Origin: Anthonomus grandis grandis
Lineage: Eukaryota; Arthropoda; Insecta; Coleoptera; Curculionidae
DNA length: 64,000 nucleotides
Direction of reading: 5' to 3'
Assembly: GCF_022605725.1 (NCBI RefSeq)
Contig: NC_065549.1
Location: 31,697,690 to 31,761,689, forward strand
The notes below the pieces were generated by a model. It searched no databases and was not told where the DNA came from. It worked only from the letters and a program-made list of their open reading frames with translations. Of the stretch, positions 42,191 through 52,853 are shown piece after piece (positions within the stretch are counted from its first letter, which is position 1; each line of letters starts with the position of its first letter). The translations under genes and the position numbers were made by a program.

Positions 42191-43537
42191 TTAGTCAAAT
42201 AAAGTTTTAATTAGGTTATTTTCTCTCATGTGAACTTGTATATCTAAGGAATTCTGATGGTCTTTCTTAAGTGATCTTTGAATTTCTAAGTACTCTAAGT
42301 TGTTCAAAAGGCGATTATCCTGTAAACGATGAATTATTTTAAAATTACTATTAAAATGTGTACAATGTCCAGTTTCAATTATATGTTTAGCAAAAAGAGA
42401 TTCCGAATTGTGTTGTCTGATACATCTATTATGCTCTGCAAATCTGCTCTTAAAATTTCGTTTTGTTCTTCCGATGTAATAATGTCCACACTCACAGGAA
42501 AGTTTATATACACCCTTGCACGCTAAAATATTATCTTTATCTGTATTATTTAAAAAGAGATTACCCAATGTCTTCTGAGATTTAAAAGCAACTTTGATAT
42601 TGTGTGAAGTTAAAAGTTTTTGTATTTTATAGGAAACAGGGCCATTAAATGTAAGAGTAACGAATTTTATAGGGTTTTGATCCCGGTCATCATTCTGAAG
42701 CGTGTTTAAATATACATTATGAGTTGAGTTACGTAATAGTTTTTTATTTTTAATTTTATTGATAATTGTTGAGGAAAAACCATGTTTTGTGGCAATTTGC
42801 TTAATAATATTAAACTCCTTTTCTCTATGTTCCCATGTCACTGGGATATCTATGGCTCTATTTACGTAACTGTTTAATGCAGCAATTTTATGACTAGTGG
42901 GGTGGAAAGATTCGTTATGTATTATTACCCCAGTATGGCTCGGTTTCCTATAAATCTCAAAATCATGCCTATTGTTAAGGTTGGTTATAGTTAGGTCTAA
43001 GAAATTAACTTTATTATTAGCTTGAATTTCTAGTGTAAATTTAATATTATTGTGTATGTTGTTTATGTTTGACAAAAAACTATCAAGATCTTTTCGATTT
43101 CCATTCCACAATAAAAGACAATCGTCGACATACCGATAGTAGTAAGCGATATTATGACTGTAGGGATTATTATTTAAAATGTGGTTTTTCTCAAAATTAT
43201 CCATAAATATGTCTGCAAGAAGAGGAGACAATGGAGAGCCCATCGCTAGCCCATCTTCTTGCACATATGTCTCTCTATTGAAATTAAAAAAGTTTTGTTT
43301 TAGACATATTTCTAAAAGGTTTAACATATGTTGAGCTTCAATGTTTGTTAGGGATGAACTGAATAATTTATTTTTAATTAAGTCAATAGCTTCTACTAAC
43401 GGAATATTGGTGAATAAATTTGTAACATCTAGAGAAATCAGAAAAGAGTTATTGGGGATATCTACATTTTTTAATTTATCAACCAGACTGACATTATTTT
43501 TTACTGTATGTACAAAATTACAATTAATGGTTTCCAT
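42191..43537 (-). CDS. Penelope-like reverse transcriptase/GIY-YIG endonuclease, N-terminally truncated
   Basis: Uninterrupted 448 codons; the frame is open upstream to 43594 (VSFTNSPTYKLAKWLNKKL), so the ATG at 43537 is internal and not the original start. Motif A is FLISLDVTNLFTNIP, motif B GLAMGSPLSPLLADIF, motif C YYRYVDDCLLLW with both catalytic Asp, followed by KVNFLDLTI. Residues about 340-400 form the GIY-YIG nuclease: KGVYKLSCECGHYYIGRTKR then FKSRFAEH (catalytic Tyr pair and Arg). Full-length family proteins are about twice this size. The protein would copy element RNA and nick its target. The intact frame suggests a recent insertion, but without the RT N-terminus it is unlikely to be active. 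Confidence 0.85.
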   Translation of the reverse strand: METINCNFVHTVKNNVSLVDKLKNVDIPNNSFLISLDVTNLFTNIPLVEAIDLIKNKLFSSSLTNIEAQHMLNLLEICLKQNFFNFNRETYVQEDGLAMGSPLSPLLADIFMDNFEKNHILNNNPYSHNIAYYYRYVDDCLLLWNGNRKDLDSFLSNINNIHNNIKFTLEIQANNKVNFLDLTITNLNNRHDFEIYRKPSHTGVIIHNESFHPTSHKIAALNSYVNRAIDIPVTWEHREKEFNIIKQIATKHGFSSTIINKIKNKKLLRNSTHNVYLNTLQNDDRDQNPIKFVTLTFNGPVSYKIQKLLTSHNIKVAFKSQKTLGNLFLNNTDKDNILACKGVYKLSCECGHYYIGRTKRNFKSRFAEHNRCIRQHNSESLFAKHIIETGHCTHFNSNFKIIHRLQDNRLLNNLEYLEIQRSLKKDHQNSLDIQVHMRENNLIKTLFD

Positions 43538-43619
43538 AAGTTTTTTGTTGAGCCATTTTGCGAGCTTATAAGTTGGAGAGTTAGTAAAAGAAACTTAAAA
43601 TTATCAATGATAAAAGAAT

Positions 43620-43990
43620 AGCTCGAGATCTAGGACAAGAACTTGGCTGATTCTGTCATAATAATTTAATTGAATATCTCTTAATTACAAAAAGAGAAAA
43701 TTAAAAAACTACACATCTACTAAAAAATGGCAAAAAAGTAGTGACGTAACAATTAGATATTTAACATGTATTCCAAATTCTTTCTAAACATTATGTTTAA
43801 TTTAATTTTAAAGAAGAAAGCCAGCATAAAATGTTAAATAATAAAAGGATTTGTTAGTCGGAATGGTCTGTAAAGCATTAAGCAGAAGAAATCAGCACCA
43901 AATAGAGCCATTCGGCTCATTTTTAGCTAATTTGGCTCTACCGCAAAACATATTCTTCTACCATCCTATTCTATATTGTTAAATTTAATA
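43620..43990. other. No gene seen
   Basis: AT-rich spacer ending with the TA (43991-43992) that is the target copy of the next mariner element. Confidence 0.35.
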
Positions 43991-43992
43991 TA

Positions 43993-45250
43993 CAGGTTGG
44001 CGAATAGAAGACTACACATAGGCATTATAAATGGCAAGACCGCTTCTCGCTTACTTTTTGGTTAATAAGCGGCGCGGCGTATTCCGATCGTCTGATTTGC
44101 TATTTTCGGAACGGCACAATCGGCACAAATCAATAGACCTCATTTTGTTGTGTGATTGCATACTGCAATGTCGAGTCTTAAAGAACTATTTTATTTTTTT
44201 TAAATATTTATTATTATGACTGTTTATGCCTCTCCCGAAAAGGTTCAATTGATTACATTGTTTTATGGAAGTAATTCGGCAATGCAATGCAGTGATTTAT
44301 TCTCAGTAAATTTTGAAAAGAGACCGATTCCTTGTGCTAAAACTATTTTAAATATCGTGTTAAATGTTGAGACATTTTTTGCCTCCAAGAATTTAGAAAT
44401 TGTCACATCAAAACTCAACCACCTTTTAAAAGGATCCAAAAGAACGGCAGGAAGAAATAATTTGTAGTGCTTTAGTTTTGGATTTAACACAATCGAGTAG
44501 AACACTTCTACTCGGAGAGAAAAAAAAACATGATAGAAAAGGCAAATAAAAATTTCTTAGAAAATATTTTGTTTTCAGATGAGTTCTTTTTTCCATTGCA
44601 TGGTAAACACAATCCTTCTATAGTTTGTTATTGGTCTCAAGAATACGAGCACAAAAATCACCTGTATTCACGTAAAGGTTCCGTACTCAGTACCCTTAAA
44701 AGATAAATTTGGGCTGGCATTTTGGGCGAATTTTTATTAATGGTACTTTAAACCCCCCAAAAAATACCTTAAGTTGCTACAAAATCACATTCTTCCTGCC
44801 GTTCAATTCCTCCCTGATGTAGTCCTGGAATCAGTGTTGTTTTTCAGCAAGATGGCTATCTTGCTCATAATGCAGTTAGAGTTAAATAATTTTTAACAAA
44901 TACTGTTCCTAACCACCTTGTTAGGGGGACTGACAATGTTAAATTGCCTACAAGATCTGCCGATTTGTCACCAAATGACTTTTATTTCTGGGATTATATT
45001 AAGGATACTATTGATAAACATCATAATAGTAGGCGAACGAATTTAGAGGAGTTAAGAAACAAAATTATTGAATCTGCCAATTCTGCGTAATATATTTTTT
45101 AAATTTTGCCGCGAAGAGATACAACCTCCACCGACGTCAGACACTTAAAAACGAATCTCGAACACCAGCGGACTGTCGCGGCGGCGGCGTTGCAACATCT
45201 CGCCTGTTAGAAACTTTATATGTGTAGCGTGTGATTTATTTGCCAATCTG
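43993..45250 (+). mobile_element. DD41D mariner transposon
   Basis: Starts CAGGTTGGCGAATAGAAGAC and ends with the inverse complement of CAGATTGGCAAATAAATCAC, TA outside both ends, 1258 bp. Subterminal ACTACACAT/ATGTGTAG blocks pair as inverted repeats. It is the uninterrupted relative of 15106-17951 and lacks that copy's two insertions. The coding region is broken. Confidence 0.8.
44031..45100 (+). pseudogene. DD41D mariner transposase
   Basis: N-terminal frame 44216-44467 (FSVNFEKRPIPCAKTILNIV) is the DNA-binding part. 44600-44700 gives HNPSIVCYWSQEYEH-like sequence, and 44840-45020 gives VVFQQDGYLAHNAVRVK, a stop, FLTNTVPN, then TRSADLSPNDFYFWDYIKDT. Counting through the stop, 41 residues separate the second and third Asp (D-G-Y and N-D-F). 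The first catalytic Asp lies near 44578 (TCAGATGAG, S-D-E). Stops and frameshifts make it non-functional. Confidence 0.7.
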
Positions 45251-45252
45251 TA

Positions 45253-46855
45253 TATTTCCTAGTCTTAATGATATTGTAGTAGATCCATAATATGTCAGAA
45301 CTATCAAACCCCCTGATTTAATTAGAAAAATCTTTATTCCTTTTCGCATGATGGAATATAATAAGCCTTCTAATATACCGAATATATCGCATTTCATATT
45401 CCTGTCAGCATAATTAATGTAAAATCTTTCAGTTTAGTAGTGTGTTTTTGATCAAGTTTTCTCATTATATTAATTTTATATCTTGCTATTATTTTTTACA
45501 AAACTCGGGAACTTAAATTTAGATTAAAGAAAAGCTCAAGTAACTTATTTAACTCCTTTGTCAATAGGTATCTAATACAGTAAACGACGCGCCCTGAATA
45601 TTTTCCTTTCAAAAAATAATGTGGGAATCTAAATTATTGAGGCTTTATTGACCAGAACGGGGAGCCGCGATTTAAAATGAAAATTAAATTATCCTTTTTC
45701 GGTCTACTTCAGACTCGATTTAGGTCAATAAATAAACACAGAAAACTCGTTGTAAGATTAAAATCCAATTATCTATTGAAAATGTTGAATTTAATAAGAA
45801 TTTATTTAAAATTATGGCAGCGAGTTGCAACGAGCAGACCTAATTTAACTCGTTTAAATAAATTTAATGTGGAGTTATATAGTAGTGTTAATAAATAGCT
45901 GTTACAATTTTTTAGGTGTTAATTAACTCGATAATTGTTAGGACTTGTAGTAAATAGCTACTAATATTATGGTCAAATAGATATAATTGAAAGCTGATTT
46001 TAAAAGGGAGCTGAATAAAGGGTTTTCAACATGGTTGAATGAAAAACGTAATTATATAAAAGGGGTTTGTATCTTCGTAATGCATTGTTAATTAAAACAG
46101 ATGGAAACCCAGGTAACGTTGTTTTTACTGGTGCAGGCAAGATTAGTTTCAGAGCTTAGAAAAAGAGCTAATGCCAAACTAAGAAACTAAAAACAATTAT
46201 AATTTTTAAAAATGTAAAGAAAAACTGGTGATAAGCAATACCATCTTTAAAATTAAATTGAATCATAGAAACTAAAGAAACTATATCAAATTAAAACATA
46301 CATTTTAGAAACAATTGAGGGCAGAGTTTAAGAACTATGAACTAAGTTTTTAATAGTAAACGTCAAAACTAATGACGAATCTCTACGTGGACTACGAAAG
46401 CTAATAGTTGGTCATTTGGAGCCAAGATAACTGCGATGACGTTGCTGGTAAGTACCCGGTTTTCTAAACATAGCCAGCAGATGATAGTCAATCATATGGC
46501 TGTCAAGAACTTTTGGATAGAATTTGTGATCGACAGTTATTTCAAAATATGTCAAATGTAAAAATTATCTAGAAACCATTCAGAAATTTGAAAAAAAGCA
46601 GCTGAAAACTTTTGATAGCATAAGATCGAAACAGAAAACGCTTGTCCTATACAGTAGATAGCTTGAAGGCAGCCACTACTTACTATTATAAGAAAGGTGC
46701 CATAGATTTGCATAACAGTCTAGTCTATAACTTTAGGTGAAACCTGTATCTGTGTAAAAAGTGTAATAAATGAGATCCTCACACCTGACTGAAGAAACTG
46801 TTAAAATAAACGAGATTTACTTATGAAGTATGCAAATTCCAATAAATATCATTTA
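45253..46855. other. No gene recognised
   Basis: AT-rich. The 73-codon basic frame at 45677-45898 (RKLVVRLKSNYLLKMLNLIR) lacks a recognisable family. A GC-richer start (GACCAGAACGGGGAGCCGCG, 45650) precedes it. I cannot assign the rest. Confidence 0.35.
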
Positions 46856-46857
46856 AT

Positions 46858-46930
46858 TTTCTTTATTTATTTATTTACTTGGAGGGATCAGTAAACCCTG
46901 ACACCCTACCACATTTATTGATTGTTCACT
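46858..46930 (-). repeat. Possible LINE tail scrap
   Basis: Plus strand TTTCTTTATTTATTTATTTA followed by CTTGGAGGGATCAG. The (AAAT)n tail on the minus strand resembles those at 22041 and 25551, but no coding sequence is attached. Confidence 0.4.
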
Positions 46931-47548
46931 ATTAGAAATTCAAGTTGTTGTAACGCCTAGGAATGAAATATACACCTGTGTGCGTTAGTTTGTCGCTTAT
47001 GATTTTTTTACAGAAACAAATAAATTTAATGATTTTAATTACTATAATACCTAATCTATTAACGTTATTAACTTATTTCATTAGGTAAGTTAGCAAGATG
47101 GACTTTGAAAATCTAATCAAGCTACGAATACTTGTACCTGAAATGATGTATAGAAAATGTTGTTTATTTTTTCTCTTTGCTACAATATGTGGCTATTAAA
47201 AGTATAATATACTTATGAAAATACTCATTCTGTAGTTCTCGTTAGGCAATTATTAGCAAATTATTAATTTAAGAAAAAAAAGTTCTGTTAAATAGCGTCG
47301 TAGATCCTTGAACTTCGGTCTTTTAATTTCTATCTCTGGAGCTACTTAAAATCTGCTGTTTTTAAGACGCAACCTAACCAAACCAAGCAAGTTGAAAACT
47401 ATCAGTATCAAATCACTTTGAACATTTTTCAAATTAATAATCAAAAATATAATTTTAGTGTATTGTTTCTTTTCATATACAAGCATTTAGCATTATTTTT
47501 TAAGTGCTCTTAGATGATGTATGATTAGCAGAATATTTATGAGCCCTT

Positions 47549-47591
47549 CGGTACGCTCTGCCTGTCGTAAAAGGCGACTAAAAGAGCAACC
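47549..47591 (+). ncRNA. Conserved hairpin motif at LINE 5' end (copy 2)
   Basis: CGGTACGCTCTGCCTGTCG, TAAAAGGCGACTAAAAGAGC, AACC. It can pair GTCG with CGAC around TAAAAGG. Differs from 10728-10769 at only about six of 42 positions. Confidence 0.55.
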
Positions 47592-48290
47592 CCTTTGGTG
47601 GTAGATGTTGTTCACTTGCATCGCCCGGTTCAATATCACCACATAGGACTTAGGCGGCGTGAAGTAGTTCCATGGAACTCACGTTTCGCCGCCATGTCGA
47701 TGTGTCCGGTTTCCAATGGGGACACGGAGAAGAAAAGTAAATGCATGATGGCGCCCTCACGACCACAACTTTCCGGAGGTAAACTCGCCTCCCATTCGGA
47801 TCTCCGGGCGGAGGCTGGTCGGGAGGGTCCATCAGGATCAAAAAGCCTGAAAATCTAATCAAGCTACGAATACTTGTACCTGAAATGATGTATAGAAAAT
47901 GTTGTTTATTTTTTCTCTTTGCTACAATATGTGGCTATTAAAAGTATAATATATTTATGAAAATACTCATTCTGTAGTTCTCGTTAGGCAATTATTAGCA
48001 AATTATTAATTTAAGAAAAAAAAGTTCTGTTAAATAGCGTCGTAGATCCTTGAACTTCGGTCTTTTAATTTCTATCTCTGGAGCTACTTAAAATCTGCTG
48101 TTTTTAAGACGCAACCTAACCAAACCAAGCAAGTTGAAAACTATCAGTATCAAATCACTTTGAACATTTTTCAAATTAATAATCAAAAATATAATTTTAG
48201 TGTATTGTTTCTTTTCATATACAAGCATTTAGCATTATTTTTTAAGTGCTCTTAGATGATGTATGATTAGCAGAATATTTATGAGCCCTT

Positions 48291-48333
48291 CGGTACGCTC
48301 TGCCTGTCGTAAAAGGCGACTAAAAGAGCAACC
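48291..48333 (+). ncRNA. Conserved hairpin motif at LINE 5' end (copy 3)
   Basis: Identical to 47549-47591 as part of the tandem duplication. It starts the LINE 46 bp before the first ATG of the long frame at 48337 and is probably in the LINE 5' leader. Confidence 0.55.
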
Positions 48334-48336
48334 CCT

Positions 48337-49563
48337 TTGGTGGTAGATGTTGTTCACTTGCATCGCCCGGTTCAATATCACCACATAGGACTTAGGCGGC
48401 GTGAAGTAGTTCCATGGAACTCACGTTTCGCCGCCATGTCGATGTGTCCGGTTTCCAAAGGGGACACGGAGAAGAAAAGTAAATGCATGATGGCGCCCTC
48501 ACGACCACAACTTTCCGGAGGTAAACTTGCCTCCCATTCGGATCTCCGGGCGGAGGCTGGTCGGGAGGGTCCATCAGGATCAAAAAGCCTAAAAATCAAT
48601 TTCTGCAACATCAGAGGCCTAAACACCAATTTTAATGCAGTACACCAAATTTGTACACCAAAAGTGCAATCAAATAAGCCTCACATTCTGGCATTGGCAG
48701 AAACAAAGGTGAAACCTTCAACAACAAATGTTCACCTCATTTATCCTGAATACGATCTACACACCCGATTTCGACTAAACTTTGGATTGGCAGTATTTGT
48801 CAAGAACGATTTGAGTTGCCAGCGGGAGGAAACGCTTGAACCTGTGGACTTTGACGTCATGTGGTTCAAAATAATAGCCGGTGGTGCCACGAAATTTATC
48901 TGCTGTATCTACAGACCACCAAGCGACACCCAATATAGACGGCTCTTTTTGAACCTGGTTGATTGCATGAACCATCTGCAAATTGACTACCCAAGTGCAG
49001 AAATCATCGTCATGGGTGATTTTAACGTTCACAATATCAACTGGCTGCGCTTCTGCAACAAGAACGACGATGAAGGACGAGAAGCTGAGCTATTTGCCAC
49101 CATATGCGGGCTTACGCAGCTTGTGGAGGAACCTACCAGAATCCCCGATCGAGACGGCGAGTTCGCGAGTCTCTTAGATCTGGCATTGGCTTCAGACCCT
49201 GACTCGTATACAGTATCATTACATGCCCCCCTGGGAACATCGGACCACAAATTGATAACAGTCTCTTGCCAGTTCGAGGTTAAAACGCAGAATCCTCCGA
49301 TGCCGCGGAAGGTATGGCACTATAAATCAGCAGAGTGGAACCATCTTCGGGAATTTTATCGCTCATTCCCTTGGAAAGAAGTCTGCTTTAGAACCAAAAA
49401 CATCTCAGAATGTGCAAACCAAATTACAGAGACGATCTTGGCAGGAATGGAAGCTTATATCCCTTTTTCTATTAAATGCGGATCAAACAACAAGCAATGG
49501 TTCAACCTGAATTGCAAAAAGGCAGTAAACACTAAAAACGCAGCATATCGCAAATGGCGTTAA
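48337..49563 (+). pseudogene. LINE ORF2, endonuclease part
   Basis: 408 codons. From codon 86: INFCNIRGLNTNFNAVHQI (start of the endonuclease fold), LALAETKV with the catalytic Glu, CCIYRPPSDTQYRR, IVMGDFNVHNINW with Asp and Asn, and LGTSDHKLITV with the S-D-H triad. All active-site residues of the apurinic-type endonuclease are present. The first ~85 codons (HHIGLRRREVVPWNSRFAAM) are of unknown nature and may be leader. The frame stops at TAA 49561-49563 and again at TGA near 49618, then continues in the same frame into the RT. Confidence 0.8.
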
Positions 49564-49746
49564 CATCCTTCCATCGAAAATCGGAGGAACTTTTTAGCCT
49601 CCAGAAATAGCTGCAAGTGAATTATTGATGAATGCAAAGAGAGTCACTACAACAGGATCAAAAACAAACTGCTAAACTGCCCAAATGGAACAAGATCTTT
49701 CTGGTCGGTATCGAAAGCCGTTAGTCAAGGATTTGCTAAGTCGGCC

Positions 49747-51367
49747 TTGCCACCCCTAACAGCAGATGATGGTTCTATCGCGGTAACAGCAAGGGAAAAA
49801 GCCAACTTACTGGGTAAACTCTTTGCGTCTAATTCTACTATGCACTCGCAAGGCAAAACACCGCCATATTTGCCAAGGGTGAATTCATCGATGGGAAAAA
49901 TTTCGTTTCCCCAACGAATTATAAATAAAATTCTTAAAAGCGTAGACACCAACAAAGCTTCTGGACCCGATGGAATTCCAGCCCTAATACTAAAACGTTG
50001 TGCAGACGAATTGACTCCTCCCTTATGTAGACTGTTCACGGAATCGTATAAGCAGGGCCAATTTCCAAAAATTATGGAGAAAGCAGTCAACCAACAACTG
50101 TTAAGATATCTGAAATTATCTGGACTAATCAGCGATCATCAATATGGCCTCCGAAAGCTTCGATCCACCGGCGATCTTCTGGCTTACGTCACACACTTGT
50201 GGACGGAGGCCATGGAGAAGCACGGCGAGTCCCGCTCAGTCGCTCTTGACATTTCCAAGGCATTTGACAGAGTGTGGCATGAGGGACTACTAACCAAGCT
50301 CTCCTCAATCGGCATACAAAACTCATTCTTGAATTGGATCAAAAGTTTTCTTGAACAACGAACAATCCAAGTAGCCGTCGATGGATACCTTTCCGACAAA
50401 TTTAACATTAACGTTGGAGTCCCTCAAGGATGCATTCTAACCCCCACCCTTTTTTTGGTATATATCAACGATTTGCTAGGAACCACTGTCAATCCAATCT
50501 ATAGCTTTGCGGACGATAGCACACTTATTTCCACATTTAAGTCCGCCAAACCAACGACAGCCACAAGTTCTCAGAATCTTAGGCAGCAACAAGTAGCTTC
50601 AACCAACAACGATATTAGAGCAATCTTGGACTGGGGCGATAACAATTTGGTCAATTTTAACGCAAAAAAAAACGCAGGCTGCAGTATTTACGATGAAGAC
50701 TAACCTTGGTGGCCCGAAGCTGGTTATGGCAGGGAAAACATTGCCAATAAAATCATCTTTACATCTTCTAGGAGTCGAGGTCACCAACAGTGTGTCCTGG
50801 CATGACCACGTTGCCGAGGTCGCCAGAGCGGCTTCCAAAAAACTCGGAGTGCTTTTCAAAACGAAAAAACTGTATACACCAGAACAGCTGCTGACTCTTT
50901 ATAAGGCCTTAATACGCCCTTCCCTCGAGTATTGCTCGCATGTCTGGAGCTCTGCACCCAAGCATAGTTTAAACCTGCTGGATTCTATACAGAAGAGAGC
51001 TATTCGTCTTATCGGCAAACCAGAACTGACAGAGAGTCTGGATAGTCTGGAGCACAGGAGAAAGGTGGCTGATCTCTGTTTATTCTACCGTTATTATCAC
51101 GGTAAGTGCTCCTCTGAGCTGGCAGGCCTGATTCCACCCAGGGCTGTTCCGGCAAGAAGGACGCATCTAGCAGTTGCGGCTCATCAACATCGAGTCCACC
51201 TGCCTACCCCAAGGACGTCGCTGTATCGGGACTCATTCATCTGGAGAACATCTTCTTTGTGGAACGGACTTCCACCTCACATATTTCCCGACGCATATAA
51301 CCTACAGCGTTTCAAGATAAATGCCCACAAATATCTTCGCGCAAGCACCACTCCAAGAGTGACATAG
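49747..51367 (+). pseudogene. LINE ORF2, reverse transcriptase part
   Basis: Same frame as the endonuclease. KASGPDGIPALILKRC starts the RT, then QGQFPKIMEKAVNQQLLRYL, where roughly 30-40 residues (the usual P-V-x-K ... N-Y-R-P-I-S segment) are missing between FPKI and MEKAV. Motif A SVALDISKAFDRVWHEGL, motif B VGVPQGCILTPTLF and motif C IYSFADDSTLI are intact. At 50664-50672 a run of A shifts the frame, and the protein continues at 50693 (LLGVEVTNSVSWHDHVAEVA thumb; IQKRAIRLIGKPEL) to a stop at 51365-51367. Confidence 0.8.
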
Positions 51368-51409
51368 GACTTTCCTCTTGTGCTTGTGTTTACCATAAAA
51401 AAAAAAATA

Positions 51410-52040
51410 TAAGTTGGTGAAGGTAAAGGGGTAAGGTAAAAGGTTTATTTACGTTTAGATACCAATAAATAAAAGCTAGACTTATTAAAATGCACCTAAG
51501 TACAAAAGTTTAACTTTATTTCACTTTACCTTACATAATATTAAATTTCTTGAATCAAATCTAAGTAAAAGGACACATTATGTATCTTTTCATGCTGATT
51601 ACACTCTAATTTATTTCCTGTAAAATCCTTCACCTGTATGGTAAAATAAGGGCCTCTTTTGCTGCGTTTGCAAGCTATTCGCCTGTCTAAGAATTAGACT
51701 ATTAATTTCGCTTTAGCACAATATAGTCTCTCAAAAACTCAGTTAAGTTTTTTGGACTATGCTTCTATCCTGGCATAACCCGATATGAGCATGTCAATAA
51801 GCTAGTAAATATTAAATTCCAGTTCCAAAGTTCTCCAGCATCATATTTCTCAACCTTGTATTCAACCCTATATTCTTCAACCTTGTTTTACTAAGTTAAT
51901 ACAGTGATTTTCGCATCGTAAACTTAAACAAACCTGTATATTGTTAGCGTATTCTAGATGACTAAACCGTCACTGTACATATCCAGATCAGTGTTAATCT
52001 TATGTAAGAAAAATTTTAGGGATACCCCAGTATACACTGT
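51410..52040. other. No gene seen
   Basis: AT-rich spacer between two LINEs of opposite orientation. Nothing recognised. Confidence 0.4.
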
Positions 52041-52853
52041 AATTCAAATTCAAATTCAAAAGACTTTTATTACCACTTAAACATTGTACAAAGAAAATTA
52101 AATTTTTTTTTATTACAAGAATTTACACAATGCTAAGATTAATGCGGACTGAACTGCAATTATAAAAACAACCATACACATACACGAGCTAGCGCGCATG
52201 TGCTGCTCAGACCGTTAAAACATACTAACCTAATTACAACTAAAACAAGAATAAAGAGCTTCCCAATTATTATTATTTAGAAAATAAGTTATTAAACCCT
52301 AAAAACATATAAAAGCTAAAAACAAAAAAAATATAGGGTAATAATTTACTATATCAATTACATTAATATAGGTACCATTTGTGCAATAGGCAAAGGGGAG
52401 GAAGGACAGCAAAAAACACGAGCCGAGGCTGGAAGACCAGAGCAACACGACGCAAAAATAAATAGGTATTCCAAAAAGAACCATTTAAATTTTTTTTTAA
52501 CTTCAAGATCAACAAGATCAGTGTTGATTTAAAAAGTAAGAACTCAAAAATAATATGGTTGTAATTAAAAACAAATAATTAAATTACATTTTTAATAAAA
52601 ATTTGGTGATGTGAATGTGTTAAAATGCCTATGTTAGTTGAGAATTAAGAAGAATTTCTTTAACATATGCAATAAATTTTTTTGGTGAACTATTTTTAAT
52701 GTAATCCGGTAACTTGTTCCACATATGAATGCCTACATACTGGAATGATTCTTAAAAACCTGATGTTCGATGAAATGGAATTCTAATCAAGTTTGAATTT
52801 CTTACATTGTGTATATAATCATGGTGAAAAAATAAGTCCCTTAAATATGGCGG

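Larger units (their letters stand above)
41640..43610 (-). mobile_element. Penelope-like retroelement, 5' truncated, with hammerhead ribozyme
   Basis: On the minus strand: an open coding region (43537-42191) with the C-terminal half of a Penelope reverse transcriptase fused to a GIY-YIG endonuclease, about 480 bp of AT-rich 3' sequence, then a hammerhead ribozyme (41710-41665). This order (RT, GIY-YIG, terminal-repeat ribozyme) is specific to Penelope-like elements. The RT N-terminus is missing beyond 43594, where an in-frame stop appears. Confidence 0.85.
47106..48589 (+). repeat. 742-bp direct tandem duplication
   Basis: 47106-47847 and 47848-48589 are nearly identical. I noticed only a handful of differences, for example ATACTTATG versus ATATTTATG, CCAATGGGG versus CCAAAGGGG, and CTCGCC versus CTTGCC. 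Each unit comprises about 440 bp of AT-rich flank and the first ~300 bp of a LINE. The second copy continues into the rest of the LINE. Confidence 0.95.
48289..51409 (+). mobile_element. Jockey/CR1-superfamily LINE, nearly full length
   Basis: Runs from the hairpin leader through endonuclease (about 48590-49300) and RT (49850-51000) to a short poly-A (51398-51408). The ORF2 protein is interrupted by two in-frame stops, an internal RT deletion and one homopolymer frameshift. No upstream ORF1 (gag-like) was found; the N-terminal segment 48337-48580 is not a known ORF1. Best preserved LINE in the window. Confidence 0.8.

Noticed and set aside
48378..49250. Antisense frames over the LINE endonuclease
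   Set aside because: They are shadows of the strongly coding plus-strand frame.
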